Assembly: GCF_028389875.1 (NCBI RefSeq)
Contig: NC_084672.1
Coordinates: 1,013,501-1,077,500, forward strand
Reading direction: 5' to 3'
DNA from: Rhea pennata
Taxonomy: Eukaryota > Chordata > Aves > Rheiformes > Rheidae
DNA length: 64,000 bases
In this document: piece by piece, positions 13,180 to 25,400 of the stretch
How the letters are laid out: the number at the start of each line of letters is the position of its first letter
Position numbering within the stretch: position 1 is the stretch's first letter
The notes under the pieces: model-generated
What the model was told of the DNA's origin: nothing
Databases searched by the model: none
The model's input: only the letters and a program-made list of their open reading frames with translations
Translations under genes and position numbers: made by a program

Positions 13180-14544
13180 TATTTCCTATTACTCTAGACT
13201 GCAAAACATTTTTCCTTTGCATAAAAAGAGCATACTCAAACCTACTGGGTGTCCCAAGGATAGATGGGCACAGATTAAAGCATGGAATGTACCATTCCAG
13301 TTTCTTCTAAGTCACAAAATGTAACTCCATGAATTGTGGAGGACCTTAAGAGCGAGGGGACAGTACAGAAGAACTGAATGTAGTTTTTTCAAAGAACTCA
13401 AGTTCCTGTTAAATTATGTCTTTTTGAGTGATGGTCTGAAGGTACACGAATAGTAGGAGCCAGCAATTATTTTACTAATTAACTAGTAGAAGACTCAGAG
13501 TCCTTCACACAGAGAATGATTCCATACAGCTTTACTGTCTTGTCGGTGTGTGAAATTTAAGTGGTTGCATCATGTTTTGTGAAGGTATGGCTAAACCTTC
13601 TTATGGTTACAGGGCAAGTATTGAAGATGGAGATCTTCCTCACTGAGCTACCAGTGCTGACTGACAGCTGATGGGCTGTGTCCTGAGGCTTGCTTTCATG
13701 ATCTCATAGCACGTCTTACTGCACGCACTCATTTTGAGAGATTCTGTTTGGAAATGGATTTGATTTTTGACAAGGCATTTAAACAGCATGAGTGATTTTC
13801 CAAAATAACCAGGCCTCTAAATGCGAAAAGGGAAAAGCCCTCCTTACAGCTGAAGTGTGGAAAACAGACTCTTGTTCTAGATGACTGAAGGTTGGAAAAT
13901 AAAACCTAGAGATTAATCTCTTGATTAGGATGATAAAGAGAACACTGAGTCTGTCCAAAGCAATACATTCTCCCTGAAAAAATAAAAGACGATCTACTGT
14001 AAGGGTTGGCATTTCCATCAGTCTTGCAGTGGAGATAACAGCACCAGAGAAATCTGCAGAGAGACAAAGGAATATGCAAATTTAAAAGGAAGCATTATTA
14101 CACATTGTTGTAAGTTTCACTAAAGTGAGTGCAAATCCTTGAACAGAGGAAATGTTTTAATAATCTCCCTTCGGAAATTTTAAGTGTGACAAAAGGCAGA
14201 AAAGGGGGTCCAGTCAACAGGATAGTGGTGTGCTCGAGTAGTAGCCTAGTGGAGAAATCAGATTCACTTAACTCCAGCAGTTATTTCAAAATAGTTCAAT
14301 GGCTAATGTAGAAGAGAATCTGGTCCACTTCACTGATGTGCTTGGAGAGCTATTTATAAAGACTAACTTTATTGGAAAAGAGCAGAAATATTTTTAACAG
14401 AGATCCAGTATGCACACTATTGAGATGGAACATTTTGAGGCTGGGTTGAATCAAGTGACATGACATTTGCATCAGTAAGTTTTGGAACAATGGTAGAGGT
14501 TCAGGAAACTGCTTAGGTCAGGCTGAAACACTCAGTAATTTTGG

Positions 14545-15040
14545 TGCTTTTCTGTTTTATTTCAATCAAGATTTGTACAAGCAGTGGAACTGGAAGAAAG
14601 GTGCACACCCAACTGACCATGTGACCAGAATGAATCTAAGAGAGAGACTTCGGGCTCTAAAATATGTGAGAGAGAAGTGACTTTTATTCCTGATGTGGAC
14701 AGCCCAAATCTACTTGAGTGGCCTCCTTCTGACTACTGTGAGGATACCAATGCAGATCTCCCACTCAGGATTTGGAGACAAGAACCTGCACAGCTCATCT
14801 GATAATAAATTGAAGATCCAAGTCAGTGAACTGCTAACAGAAGAGTACTGTTTTCTATGTGTTAGTCCCAGTATGGAATTGCTTCCTGATAGAGGAGGAA
14901 GAATTTTATACAACTCCTCTTGATGACAGAGGACATCGTAGTATGGTGGTTCAGTATGATCCATTATTATTTGGACATGCAGTCATCTCATATGATACTG
15001 GAATGTCTTCTAACAGCCTTGGAGCTCTAGCATCTTGAAG
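14545..15040 (+). other. Coding-like fossil of unknown origin (possible decayed retrocopy)
   Basis: On the plus strand, successive frames carry protein-like stretches interrupted by stops and frame changes. One contains KQWNWKKGAHPTDHVTRMN and ends at a TGA near 14679. A second, in another frame, contains VTFIPDVDSPNLLEWPPSDY and ends near 14810. A third, about 65 codons ending at TGA 15037, contains EEEEFYTTPLDDRGHRSM then VVQYDPLLFGHAVISYDTGM. Amino-acid composition looks like real protein, and no introns are needed within each piece. I do not recognise the family. It may be an old processed pseudogene, an endogenous element, or chance. No poly(A) tail or target-site duplication was identified. 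Confidence 0.2.
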
Positions 15041-18000
15041 TGGAACTGCTGACTTTTGGAAGTAAGTTTCTAAAGCCACTGGCAAGAAAAAGGGTCAGAG
15101 AAGAAAAGATGCATTTCCTTGCAGATCTTTAGCATCTCAAAACAAAAAGCATATCAATCACCACCTGAAGCAGATCATTTAGCTTAACTCAAAAAAAAAA
15201 AGTATCTGGCAGACGGGTACACCATTTGTGAGTATCGCTGACACAGGAAGTAACAAAGAAGGTGTTTGACATAGCATGTCATGAAAAGTAAGAGAGGTCA
15301 TGTGGCTTAAGGGAGACAAGTACTGATTTATATTGATGGTTGGCCTGGAGTTAAATTATAAAATCAAGTTAAATAAGCCTGTAACCAGGCAGAACCACTA
15401 TCATTGCTAGTGCCAAATATTACTCAGATGTATGTTATGCCTTAACATGGCAGCAGGATCCACTTCTAGAACATACACTCTATTAGTGACTAAAGAGTTT
15501 GCAGCATGTATATCCTCTTATCAACCAGTGGGCTGGAGATAAAGAAAGACACCCAAATATATGCCTGAAATGCCTGGTGACCGTTATAGCAGCCTTTCAA
15601 GCTATGGAAAAAACAGAGGGACCTTGAGTGTGTAAAGATCCTACATGATAGCCACACAGGAATTTTATTAGTGGCTTTGCACTACTACTATATGAAAATA
15701 TGTATCATGATGACAGTCACAGACTGCCTGTTTCCCAGAAAGCAATGTAATAGTAATGTTGGCTTGTGTCATCATTCTAAACTTGAACATTTAGAGGTTT
15801 AATTTGCTAAGATTTTGAATGGGTCACCAATATCTCCTCTTCTTCCATGTGAGAAAGTTGTTACTGTAAAAACACTTCTCCAAGAAGCACGTGAACTAGT
15901 TGACTAGACTCCCAGTGAAAAATCTGATCAGATTCTCATGAGCCAGAGTTTCTGAGACATCATAAAGCTGGGAAATGGTGATGAAGTAAACTGGATGAAG
16001 ACAATCAATGTGTCCAGCATTTATGTATCTGATGTTATTTGACAAGGTAGAAGGAAACATACCAGTGCAAAACTATCTGGAAGAGGCTAGGCTGGTTGTA
16101 GCCCCCAGGCATATCAGCGAGTTTGATGTTTAAACCTCAGACAAAACAGTTCTCCACTTCTAACCTCTTCCATCAGGAACATCCAAACAATATGAAGCAT
16201 CAAACATCACGTCCTGGACAGACGTCTGCTTATCTCTGACTAAATCAGAGCTCTGGAGCCATGACAGCTGTGCTGTCCTGTGTGCAGAACAATCTAAAAG
16301 GACAAAACAGGCTTTAGAACATTTAAAAATAAAATACCCCCTAGTAGCAGTGGGGAAGAAGTTAGAGAATAGTGACAACTCAAAAGAGGCAAACACTGCC
16401 TTTATAATCTGAGCACCTGAAATAGAGCAAGGTGAAGGTGTAAACCCACTTCTTTAGGAATTTCAAGCACTTAAAATACTTATCCTGGAATCTGTGGGAT
16501 GTAGCTGTCTTTGTGGCATCCAGGGGGAACTGGAAAAGGTGCAGAGAGAGTCTTCACTTCTATAGATCTGTTGTTTAAAATAAATCCTCAGCCAGTGGGA
16601 TAGCAAGAGAGAATGACTTTCCAATGACAGGGTCTACAGATTACAAAATGCAGAAATCATTTGCTATTTGGTGTAAGAAAATCATGGCTACAACTGTGCG
16701 CAGTGTGACTTCACTAATAACTGGAGTGGAACTAAAGGCTCCTGTACAGCAGAAGTAAGGCAGCTTGGATACCTATGGATTTGTGTCCTGTGTCTACAGC
16801 CTTTCATTCCACCGAGTCTGTCTTCAATCTGATTACCTATTTTTATATTTGTAGATACTGAATTCCTGTAAAGAACCTTTAGACCGCTACTCAATCTAGT
16901 TAAAATCAGCTGGTGAGTTCAAAGTTTTTAAATAAAGGATATATTTATACAACTATAGTGATTGCAAGGCCCTGATCCCCTAGGGAACTGCTTGAAATCA
17001 CAGCTTAAGCAGAAAGAATTACGCAGATAAATTGTAAAAGCATAATAAGGCTCCTAGACTATTTAAACAGCTATTTAAAATTACTGATCTGTAGTTTGCA
17101 AGCATGAGATAAATCATATAATCTATAGTGGCACAAGCTGACTGAATTTAAACTGAATTAGGTTTATAGTTACATCCCAATTCTGGCATCTCTGAGCTTT
17201 TAACTAATTTTATTTGCAGTTGTAATAAAGACTTTTTATCAAATATTTTATTTGTAAATTCCAGTCTTTCTAAAGAAGCAAAATAAGAAAAATATCGGAC
17301 AGAAAAACCATCACATGGCATTGCATTAGCACCCAGCTGATCCCTTGCAAGGTTTGAACATCTGGATTTGTGGCTCCTGCTCCTTGGCTCATCTCAAATG
17401 TATCTATAATTTAAAAATGAATTCAACATTGCAACAGAATCATGATACATCTAGGAAGACTACATCAAGGATAGTACAGCAGTGTTTTTACGGCAGCATA
17501 TGCAGGTCTCTCAGCAAGTTGAGAGAGATTTTGTCAAGCTATCTGAATGTCATGTTAACCTTCATGCTGCTACTACTGAACATTACTAAATAACATACAT
17601 CCCAGAATACTTTAAAATAACCAAATTCATAAAATCAAGCAATTCTGCGCTGAAAAACAACAGATGTTTAGCACACCAGTGTGGCTAACGTTTTGAGAAT
17701 GGAAAAATAGAATCTGAGTTAGTCGAAATCCTCAGAATGTAAGAAGGCAGATACTGTTGCCCAGTTTGGATTCAGCAACGGTGCAAGGAACTGCGATCTT
17801 GCAGATGACCGTACCTGCAGGTGCACAGTGGCTGACATACTTTTTCTGAAACAGCGTTGAACAAAGGCTGTGGGCACTGTCATCAGCCATCACCACATCC
17901 CCCCAGCACCTGAGTAATATTTGAGTGTCTTTCATCCCAGTAAAAAAACAAATTTTCTGTGCTTAGTCTTTATGCATCCTGTCACCTTGTAAAACAAAAG

Positions 18001-18051
18001 AATTACAGCAGTCAACATCTGGGGTGTTCTTTCTTTACTTTTTTCTCTTTC

Positions 18052-18075
18052 TTTTTTTTTTTTTTTTTTTTTTTT
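18052..18075. repeat. Poly(T) tract
   Basis: Twenty-four consecutive T in the intergenic region upstream of EIF3J, preceded by a CT-rich stretch. No retroposed gene body was identified next to it, so it is called only as a mononucleotide repeat. Confidence 0.9.
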
Positions 18076-19080
18076 GCGTTTTTCTCTGTTTGAATAGTGT
18101 ATTAATATTTTTAGTGGATAAAGAATCTTGAAAACAGTATTGTTTTTGCTCTTTTTTTCCTAAGATAATAAATTCAGACCAGATGTGAGGGTAATTTCTG
18201 TATGTATTCCCTGATATGCATTTCAATATATTGACAGACTTTTATCTTTTTTGGGCATCTTCAGCTTTCTCTTCTGCACCCCTCCATTTCTATGTATTCT
18301 ATTTCTAGTGTTTGTTTCTTACATATTTTTAAGAACTGATACATACAAACCCAATAAAAATATGCCTGAGAGATGCTTCTTTCCCCTCATACACCAGCAG
18401 TACCAGAAGATGAAGCCTAAGTGAATGAGGGGTAATAGCTGCAGTGTCAGGCGACAAAGTTTACCGTGCATATGGCTAGTTCCTAGAAGCTTATGATTTT
18501 CCACTGCATTTTTTTTATGTCGTTAGCGTATTTATGTTTTAGCTCTGCCATCTGCAGAGGGTGTGAGGAATTATCACAGCTCTGTTGCAGGCCTAATCTT
18601 TATTAGGGAAAAGTTTTCAGACACGGGCTGACCATGGTGACTCCAGGCTGTCTGTAGGATAATCCTGGTACAGAATGGTCCTGTCACTATGAAACGTTAC
18701 TATTTTAACTTTACCGGTGTATTTAAACTAGTAGAACACACCACATGTAGCCATGGCTATATTCACGGAAAGCTCTTAGTGTAGAACCAGCTTATGCCCT
18801 GCCCTTTACATGATACTGACATACGTGACAGGAAAAATTACTGTGCCTCCTACCTGAAACAGTTTTAAAAGAATCCCAACCTTCTTTTCCTAGTGGGGAT
18901 ATATTCAAGCACAGGAAACAGGAAACCAGTTCTTCCCGAGGGCAGGGTTTAAAGGCACGGTGTCTGACCAGCAGGGCCCTGCCACGCACTCGTCCTGCCA
19001 AACTTTTACTGGGCTGGGGAGGATCGTTTCGCTCTACAGCTCTTTCAGGACGGCGCTGCTACAAAACACTTGCAGCCCCC

Positions 19081-19320
19081 TCAGCTCGGTGGCGACATGG
19101 CGCCTCCGCTCCCCCTCAGCCCGGCGGCGACATGGCGGCCCCTTGGCCCTCTCCGCCCGGCAGTGACATGGCGGCCCCGCGCCCTCAGCCCGGCAGTGAC
19201 ATGGCGGCCCCCTGGCCCTCTCCGCCCGGCAGTGACATGGCGACCCCACGCCCTCAGCCCGGCAGTGACATGGCGGTCCCTGGGCCCTTTCATCCCGGCA
19301 GTGACATGGCGGCCCGGCCC
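19081..19320. repeat. 33/36-bp minisatellite with ATGGCG (YY1-like) core
   Basis: Tandem units, each ending in a CGGCAGTGACATGGCGGCC-like core. ATGs fall at 19097, 19132, 19168, 19201, 19237, 19270 and 19306, so spacings are 35, 36, 33, 36, 33, 36. The array therefore alternates two unit types (CCTGGCCCTCTCCGCC and CGCGCCCTCAGCC spacers), a higher-order period of 69 bp. Read on the minus strand the core is GCCGCCATGTC, which fits the CCATNTT-type YY1 consensus loosely. A canonical form, AAGATGGCGGC, sits on the EIF3J start codon at 19489-19499. The array ends about 170 bp before that start codon. Confidence 0.9.
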
Positions 19321-19344
19321 CGCCCCCAGGGAGGCGGTGCTTGA
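19132..19344 (+). other. Minisatellite-encoded upstream ORF (70 codons)
   Basis: Because the repeat spacings from 19132 onward are multiples of three, five more ATGs follow in the same frame. The frame encodes a repetitive MAAP-PGSD peptide and stops at TGA 19342-19344. It is in the same frame modulo three as EIF3J, but the stop separates them by about 150 nt. Each ATG has G at -3 and G at +4, so it would be a good initiation site if transcribed. I see no evidence that the EIF3J transcription start lies this far upstream. It may simply be promoter DNA. Confidence 0.3.
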
Positions 19345-19491
19345 GCGGCGGCGGGGCGGGGCCCTGTCAGTCCGCCGGCATCCCGGCGTGCCGCGCGCGT
19401 GGCGCTGGCGGGGGCCGCTCTCGGCGCGGCTGACTCACCGTGCCTCGCTGAGGGCTGCGGCGGGCGGGCGCGCGCTGCTCCGCGGGGCAAG
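19318..19491 (+). promoter_or_regulatory. EIF3J: EIF3J core promoter / 5' UTR region
   Basis: A reverse GC box (CCCCGCCCCC at 19318-19327) and a consensus Sp1 box (GGGGCGGGGC at 19353-19362) precede the start codon by 130-175 nt. A YY1-type AAGATGGCGGC overlaps the start codon itself, a common arrangement in TATA-less translation-factor genes. The start site is therefore probably between about 19365 and 19470; this is inference. Confidence 0.6.
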
Positions 19492-22400
19492 ATGGCGGCG
19501 GAGGCGGATTCGTGGGGTAGGTGGCGGCCGCCGCCCCGCGCCGCGCGGGCGCCCTCGCGGCCCCCTTGCCGCGCCGCGCCCCGCGCTCACCGCTCTCCTC
19601 TCCTCCACAGACGCGGACAGCTTCGAGGTGGTGGAGCCGGTGGCCAAGCGGCTGGTGCCGGGGGTGGCCGGGGACCGCTGGGCCGGCGAGGATGAGGAGG
19701 ACGACGTGAAGGTGCGGCGCGGCCGGGCCGAGCCCTCGCCGGGCCCCCGCGGCGGGGCGATGCGAGGCGGCCGGGGCCTGCGGCCGCCGGGGCGCGTGTG
19801 GGGCCTGGGCGGGTCCCGAGGGGGAGCCGGGGCCGGGCCCGCCGCGGCCGCGCCGCTGCCGTATGGTGCCGCGTGCGGCGGGGCCCGCGCAGAAACCTGC
19901 GGCCGGGCCGGGCCCGGCCGACTGACGGGCGGCGGGCGAGGGCCGCGGCGGCCCCCGCGGCTCGGGGCAGGTTTCCCTCGGGCGGCTTTGGGGGGAGAGT
20001 CACGGGATTGAGTTTCTGGGGTCGGGGCTCTGCAGCCTCGCGTGTGCCGAAACTCGTCCCGGGCGGCGTGGAGTGGAGGTAGCGAGTCAAAATGCCGCAT
20101 AGAAAACGCCCGCGGTTCTGCTTTGTGCCTGTTTAATCCTTACTGAGAGTGGTCATCTCTCCTTAAGGTTTGTTTCCTTTATATTGGACCATCCAGTTTG
20201 CACTTCTACCCTCCAGTTTCCCAGGGAATCCACCTGCTGCTCCTGAGCTGCTTGCTAGACGTCCTGGTGCTTTTCTGCGGCCAGCCAGCTTCTTGCTTTC
20301 TATAGATCTTCTCAAATGGTCTTTCAGATCCTTAGTTCTGAGTATGATAGGCTAGGTGAGGCATTAGAAGTTGTATTTAATGAAAGCAATGCTGTTTTAG
20401 TGCTACTTTTACTGACCAGAAACTTCTCTGCTGCAGCAGCCTGTCTCTTCCACCCCCTCTTCCTACTTCTCCCCCCTTCCCCCCCCTAAGCCCCACCACA
20501 GTTTGAAAATAAAGCAGTCTACTGTGCTGTTACAGGTTTGGTAGTGTCCAGATCACTAAAATATGATTTGTTTACTTAAGGCTCTGTTTTTACTGTGTTT
20601 CAAGTAGCAGTGTCTGCATGGAGTTTGTATTAAAACATGTGGATGTTCCCTTCTGATATTTATGAAAGTGGATCCCCTTTAAAAGCTTATTGTCTCTTAC
20701 TTAGTTCCACTTGTCTCTTAGAAAGCCAGGCTGAATGGTGGATGCCCCAGAAATCTCAACTTGCTCAGCATTCATATAGCCTGTAAGCAAAATGACATCG
20801 GGGACATAAAAGGAATGTGTTTGACTATCAGGAATAAAAATGAGTAAACTGAAAAACACCTTTCTGTTTCAAATCAAGGTGCAGAGTTTACTGCAGTAGA
20901 CAATCTTTTAGCTCACTAGGTGATTTGAGTACTATATTATGGTCTCAAATACGAGGCTTTCCGAAATAGGATATTGCTGGTTATTAGGTGAGGACTTGTT
21001 GGTGTTACTTAGGCTGCTGCTTGTGTTACCAGAACTTCTGAAAAACACCAACACAGTTGTCCTTGGAGCTTAGGGTGGGTATTCTTTTTTTAATTAGTAT
21101 GAAAAAAGTAGATCATCTTGTCTTACAAAAATATTTGTTAATTTTTGTTAAGTTATAGGCTGTCCATTTTGCATCTTAACTATAAGGTGTGTGGATGTTA
21201 TTAAATTTGTAAGTGTTAGTCACATTATACCAGACAAAATGACTAAAGGTATCTCTGTATACAGTGGCTACAGTAGTTTGTAAAGCTTGTGGTTAGAATG
21301 GGACTATACATATGTACTTATAAATTTTATTTTTATGTATCTTTGTATGCACACATACGTACATACCTATATGTTTCCTTTTTGACTCAAACTGTCTTAG
21401 CAAAGTTTGCTTTTTCTGATTTGTTTGAAAGTGAGAAACTTTTCATCTACAATAGAGTATGTCTTAGGAGAACTGGGCTATAAACTGTCATTCTCTTAAA
21501 GATACCAGCTTATATGGCTACTTTGATAAAGGAATAAAGTTTTTCCTACATGCAGTAAGAATGTTACTACTTCCCTCTTTTTGAGGGATTCAGGCTTTAG
21601 CACTGCAGATTCGTTCAGAGCCAAGGGCCCCTACAGCAAATAAAGCTGTTTTATTTTACTGAGTTGCATTTACTGTGTAACTGTGAAAGATCATACAACT
21701 GAGCCTGAGAGAGAATTGCCTAGATGCTAGATACCTTGTTTATAACTGTCAGCCTTGGGAAAGTACCTGCATAAGAAATATGATATGGTCTAAAATACAA
21801 GTCCAGAGTGTTTTCTGACTGGTAGTTTGTCTTCAGGTTGGTATTTCACACTTAAGTGTGTGGGGTTCCCCCTTTCCCCCCGCTTCATATTTGAATTCTG
21901 TAGTTTATTTTGGAGGTATTTTAATAAAGAACTACCAGTAACTTTCAAATTTAGGAAACTTTGACTTGTGTGGGATTAAAATTAGCATCTTCATAGGTAA
22001 CAAAACTACTCTCAAATGTTACCCAGGATGCAGAATTTTCCCAGAAGACAGGCCTGCTGCCAAGGAATTTTCATCTATTTACTCTTGGGCAATCCTGTAC
22101 TTAAAGCCAAAACTAGAAAATCTGCTTGTTATCAGACAGGCAACAGCCTTTAACATAGTACAGTCATTTCTCTTTGAAGGAACACTCAACATTGACCAGG
22201 AATCTAAATAGTGGAGAACCTGTCATTTCCAAAGTATGTTCCCTGTTTTTCTGGAATGAGTGTCTTTGTATGTGTAACGTGCACATGGTGGAGCACATGA
22301 AATTGTAATACACAGCTGCTTTCATCAAGCATTTATTTACATGAAATGGAAGACATTTTCAGTAACCTTATTTTAGTTAAGTATGTATAAATAAGTATTT

Positions 22401-25400
22401 TTAAAATGCTTCAAAGTTTTAAGGAGTGTTAGTGGCTATATTTTGAAATTATGCTGTACTCTTTTGAATTCCTTACTGTCAGTACAAAGATCTGGCAGTA
22501 AAGCTGTTTTTCTCCAAGAGATTTTACTAAAATTTATAAAATGCAGAAATAGATAAATATTTGGAATTCTTCCAGTTAAACAAAAAAAAAAAACTGCCCA
22601 AAATATTGAATGTATCCTCTTGCTTAAAACAAAACCCCCAAAAGGGGAGTACCCCAAACAATGACTTTGAGAAGAATGAGATATTCATATTCAGCCTACC
22701 TAGGAGACCTGTGTATCTTAATACACCAGGCTGGAAAGTGAATCCTCGCATTCAGTCCTTCAGTGAATCCTTGAATTCGTTCACAGAGATTGCCCTACCC
22801 AGTAGCATACTTCTGATCATACCGAGCTCTGGATTGCGTGTCCAGCAGTGGTAGTGTGTTAGTGGGGCATGATCATTATGGTGTGGGTAGGCTCCCAACT
22901 ATTGAAGACTTCAGTAGTTGGTATCTTAAATTCCATCTAAAAGCTCATGGGGAAAGTCATGTCTGACAACAAGGAGTCACAAGTGTTGTGCAAAGTGTTT
23001 GCTATGTTCTGTGTTATCCTATCATTGCAGCTTTGCAAGCTAAACTATCATTGTGCACTACCTATTCAGACATGAGTAGCGGTGCCATGGTCTGCTTTGG
23101 AGAAATAATGCATGTGTAATCACTTGAGGGTTGGACCACATATCTTCTGTTTGAAGTCTCTCAAGTGTAGTAAGAAAATACAGTAGTTTAATTCATCCCC
23201 ATTAGTACCTTTACATAATGGATAAAGTACCATTTTGTTCTCATGGGGTTTGGCACCTTGGAAACTTGATTTTAAAATCTAACATCTATAAAGGACAGGG
23301 CATGGGATAAGGCTGCAAGCTATATACAGCAGTAATGCAAATAGCTATTTAAGAAGTGCGTGTAACACTCTTAATGGGCTATGAGCTAAAGTAACACTGC
23401 TGCTGCAAATTCAAGTCAGCTTCTTGGAATGTGGACGGGAAGCTGCATCTCTTACAAGTGCCAATTAACTTGAATGAGTTGGTAGTTGAACTTGGGTGAG
23501 TTCTTCTATGTATCTTATTTTGTCATACTAAGAGCGATCTTTAGAAAATAATAAATAGTTCTGATGACTGTTTGCATTACTTACTTAGTTGTAAAGTAGA
23601 AATCACAAAATTCAGAAATCATGTTTTTTAAGCTTATATATAATGTTGTATTGACAATGTGTGTGGCTTTTGTGTAAAATAGGTCTTACCAACTGTAATC
23701 TCTCTAAAGCTTGCAAGTTCAGTTGAAACAGGTAACTAAAATTAGATTCCTGTGAGATTTCTTGGCTTTACCTTCTGATGTGTATGATGTCATGTTGTAC
23801 TCAGCATGTAACTTCAGATTTAGAGCATTTATTTCTATATGGAGGTCATCCAGTAGAATTTGGATTGGCATTAAGACAAGAATATATATTCCCACAAACC
23901 TTACCCAGATAAGTGTCAGGAAGAAAGTGCAGAACTGCTGTTGGCACAGTCTGCAGATGACATAAATAGGTCAATTCTGTAGAAAAAAATATGCTTGCTC
24001 AGTAAGCTTGTTTAGTTTGAACCAAGTAGTGTTTTGAATGATGGATCATCCATCTGGGAACAGGACATTAGACACAAGAATAGGAGATGCTGGTTCTGAA
24101 AGGATCTAGGGCTGTGACCGGTAACTGACAATGAGGGAATGCAGAGCCAGAGCCAAGATCTGCCATGGATCTTGAACATACTGAAGGTGTAGAGGAAAGG
24201 CAGAGCATTACTGCAAACAAGACGGTTGAGACAGGAAATATGTTTGAAAATGTGATTGCTGTTAGAGGACATTTAAGTGACTTGTTTATGGGAAGATACT
24301 TCTGATGATAATGTGTTGTGTCTATGCTCCTTATGAAAAAAAGCAGTAGTCGGTCAAAAACCGACTGCTACCATATGATTGAGAGACGTTGGTATTCCTG
24401 CATAAAGATGGGGGGATCCCCTTGCATTCTGTCTGCTTATTGGTGCTTTCCCTACTGTTTCAGCACAGTTTTGTGTGGTACGTGTGTTGGCCAGTAGATC
24501 CAACTTAATTTTAATCTATATTTTACAGTTCCTGATGCAGCTGTGTAACTACTTTTGCTAGCATAATGGGAGAGAAGGATACACTGCTGTCGGCAAACTA
24601 TTGGAACGGGTATTTTAGAAAGGATGATTCTTTCAGTGGTTTTGATGACTTAGGTCAGTTTGAACCTATTTCAGCTGAGTTGTCCATTTCTAAGGATGGC
24701 TGTACTATAAGAATTAATTAAATGACATTCCAATATCTTGTAATGTTTAATAAAAGGAATTATAACTTCTTAGACGTTTTGCTGCAAATGTTGATTTGAC
24801 TGTTCTTGATCTTGCTTTTCTAACTGCGTTGACATGAGTTTTCTGATTCTTTGTACTCTTCTCCACAGTAGTAACTGGTCCTGAAACATCTTTTGTCAAT
24901 TCCGTAAAGCAGTGTCCTCGTATCCTCCAGTATTTGAGTTAGGAAGTGGGAGTAAAGGATATGCAAGCATTTAAAGAGGTTTTATATATGCTACTGTTCT
25001 TTAGATTTATTATCTAAAAAAACTAAAAAGTATCTGCAAAAGAATCTTAATTAAAACTTATTTTGCAGGATAACTGGGATGATGAGGAGGAAGAGGAGGA
25101 AGTGAAGGAGACAGAGGTAAAACAAGGTAAGGTTTAAGAGGAATACATTTCACTGTTGGCAGCATCAAAATAGACATTGGCTTTGTCTTGAGTGTGTATC
25201 AAGAATCAAAAATGCTTCCAAATAGGATCGTGTTTTTCACAAATCAGACAACTTCGTAAGTGCTTTATTGTTCAATGTTTTACAGAAACAAAAGTTTCAG
25301 AAAAAAAGAAAATAGCAGAAAAAATAAAAGAAAAAGAAAAGCAACAGAAGAAAAAGCAAGAGGAGCTTAAAAAAAGGGTACTTTTTTTTTTCTTTTATAC

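Larger units (their letters stand above)
8641..19070. other. Intergenic region CTDSPL2-EIF3J, no recognised gene
   Basis: About 10.4 kb, AT-rich, with only short scattered open frames (60-85 codons) on both strands and no splice-joined coding structure I can support. Slightly GC-richer patches occur at about 10190-10430 and 11560-11740, and neither yields a recognisable protein. A coding-like but broken stretch lies at about 14545-15040, and overlapping hairpins lie at 13139-13179; both are listed separately. No CR1, LTR pair, tRNA or snRNA was recognised. The human interval between these genes is also of the order of 10 kb, as I recall. Confidence 0.7.
19080..20080. promoter_or_regulatory. 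EIF3J: CpG island spanning EIF3J promoter, exon 1 and exon 2
   Basis: An abrupt change from AT-rich flanks to very GC-rich, CpG-dense sequence. It starts with the minisatellite at 19081 and continues through coding exons 1 and 2 into intron 2. No TATA box is seen. This is the typical architecture of a broad housekeeping promoter. The composition also leaves long open frames on both strands (for example 19070-20011 plus and 19435-20100 minus), which I treat as compositional artefacts. Confidence 0.9.
19712..25068 (+). other. EIF3J: EIF3J intron 2
   Basis: A 5.4-kb intron whose first 370 bp still belongs to the CpG island; the rest is AT-rich. It contains an exceptional pyrimidine tract near 20443-20490 and a hairpin at 24348-24366, both listed separately. 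No interspersed repeat or additional conserved exon was recognised. Confidence 0.85.

Noticed and set aside
18035-18226. Lysine-rich minus-strand frame ending in KKKKKKKRKRKK
   Set aside because: Produced by the poly(T) tract read on the other strand; not a gene.
19070-20011. 313-codon plus-strand open frame across the EIF3J CpG island
   Set aside because: It runs through the minisatellite, exon 1 (out of frame with EIF3J), intron 1 and exon 2. Its Arg/Pro/Ala/Gly-only composition is what stop-poor GC-rich DNA produces. No domain is visible.
19435-20100. 221- and 167-codon minus-strand open frames opposite EIF3J exons 1-2
   Set aside because: Same compositional cause (CpG-rich DNA has few stops on either strand). 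There are no splice sites or recognisable protein features. A divergent non-coding transcript is possible but not visible from sequence.
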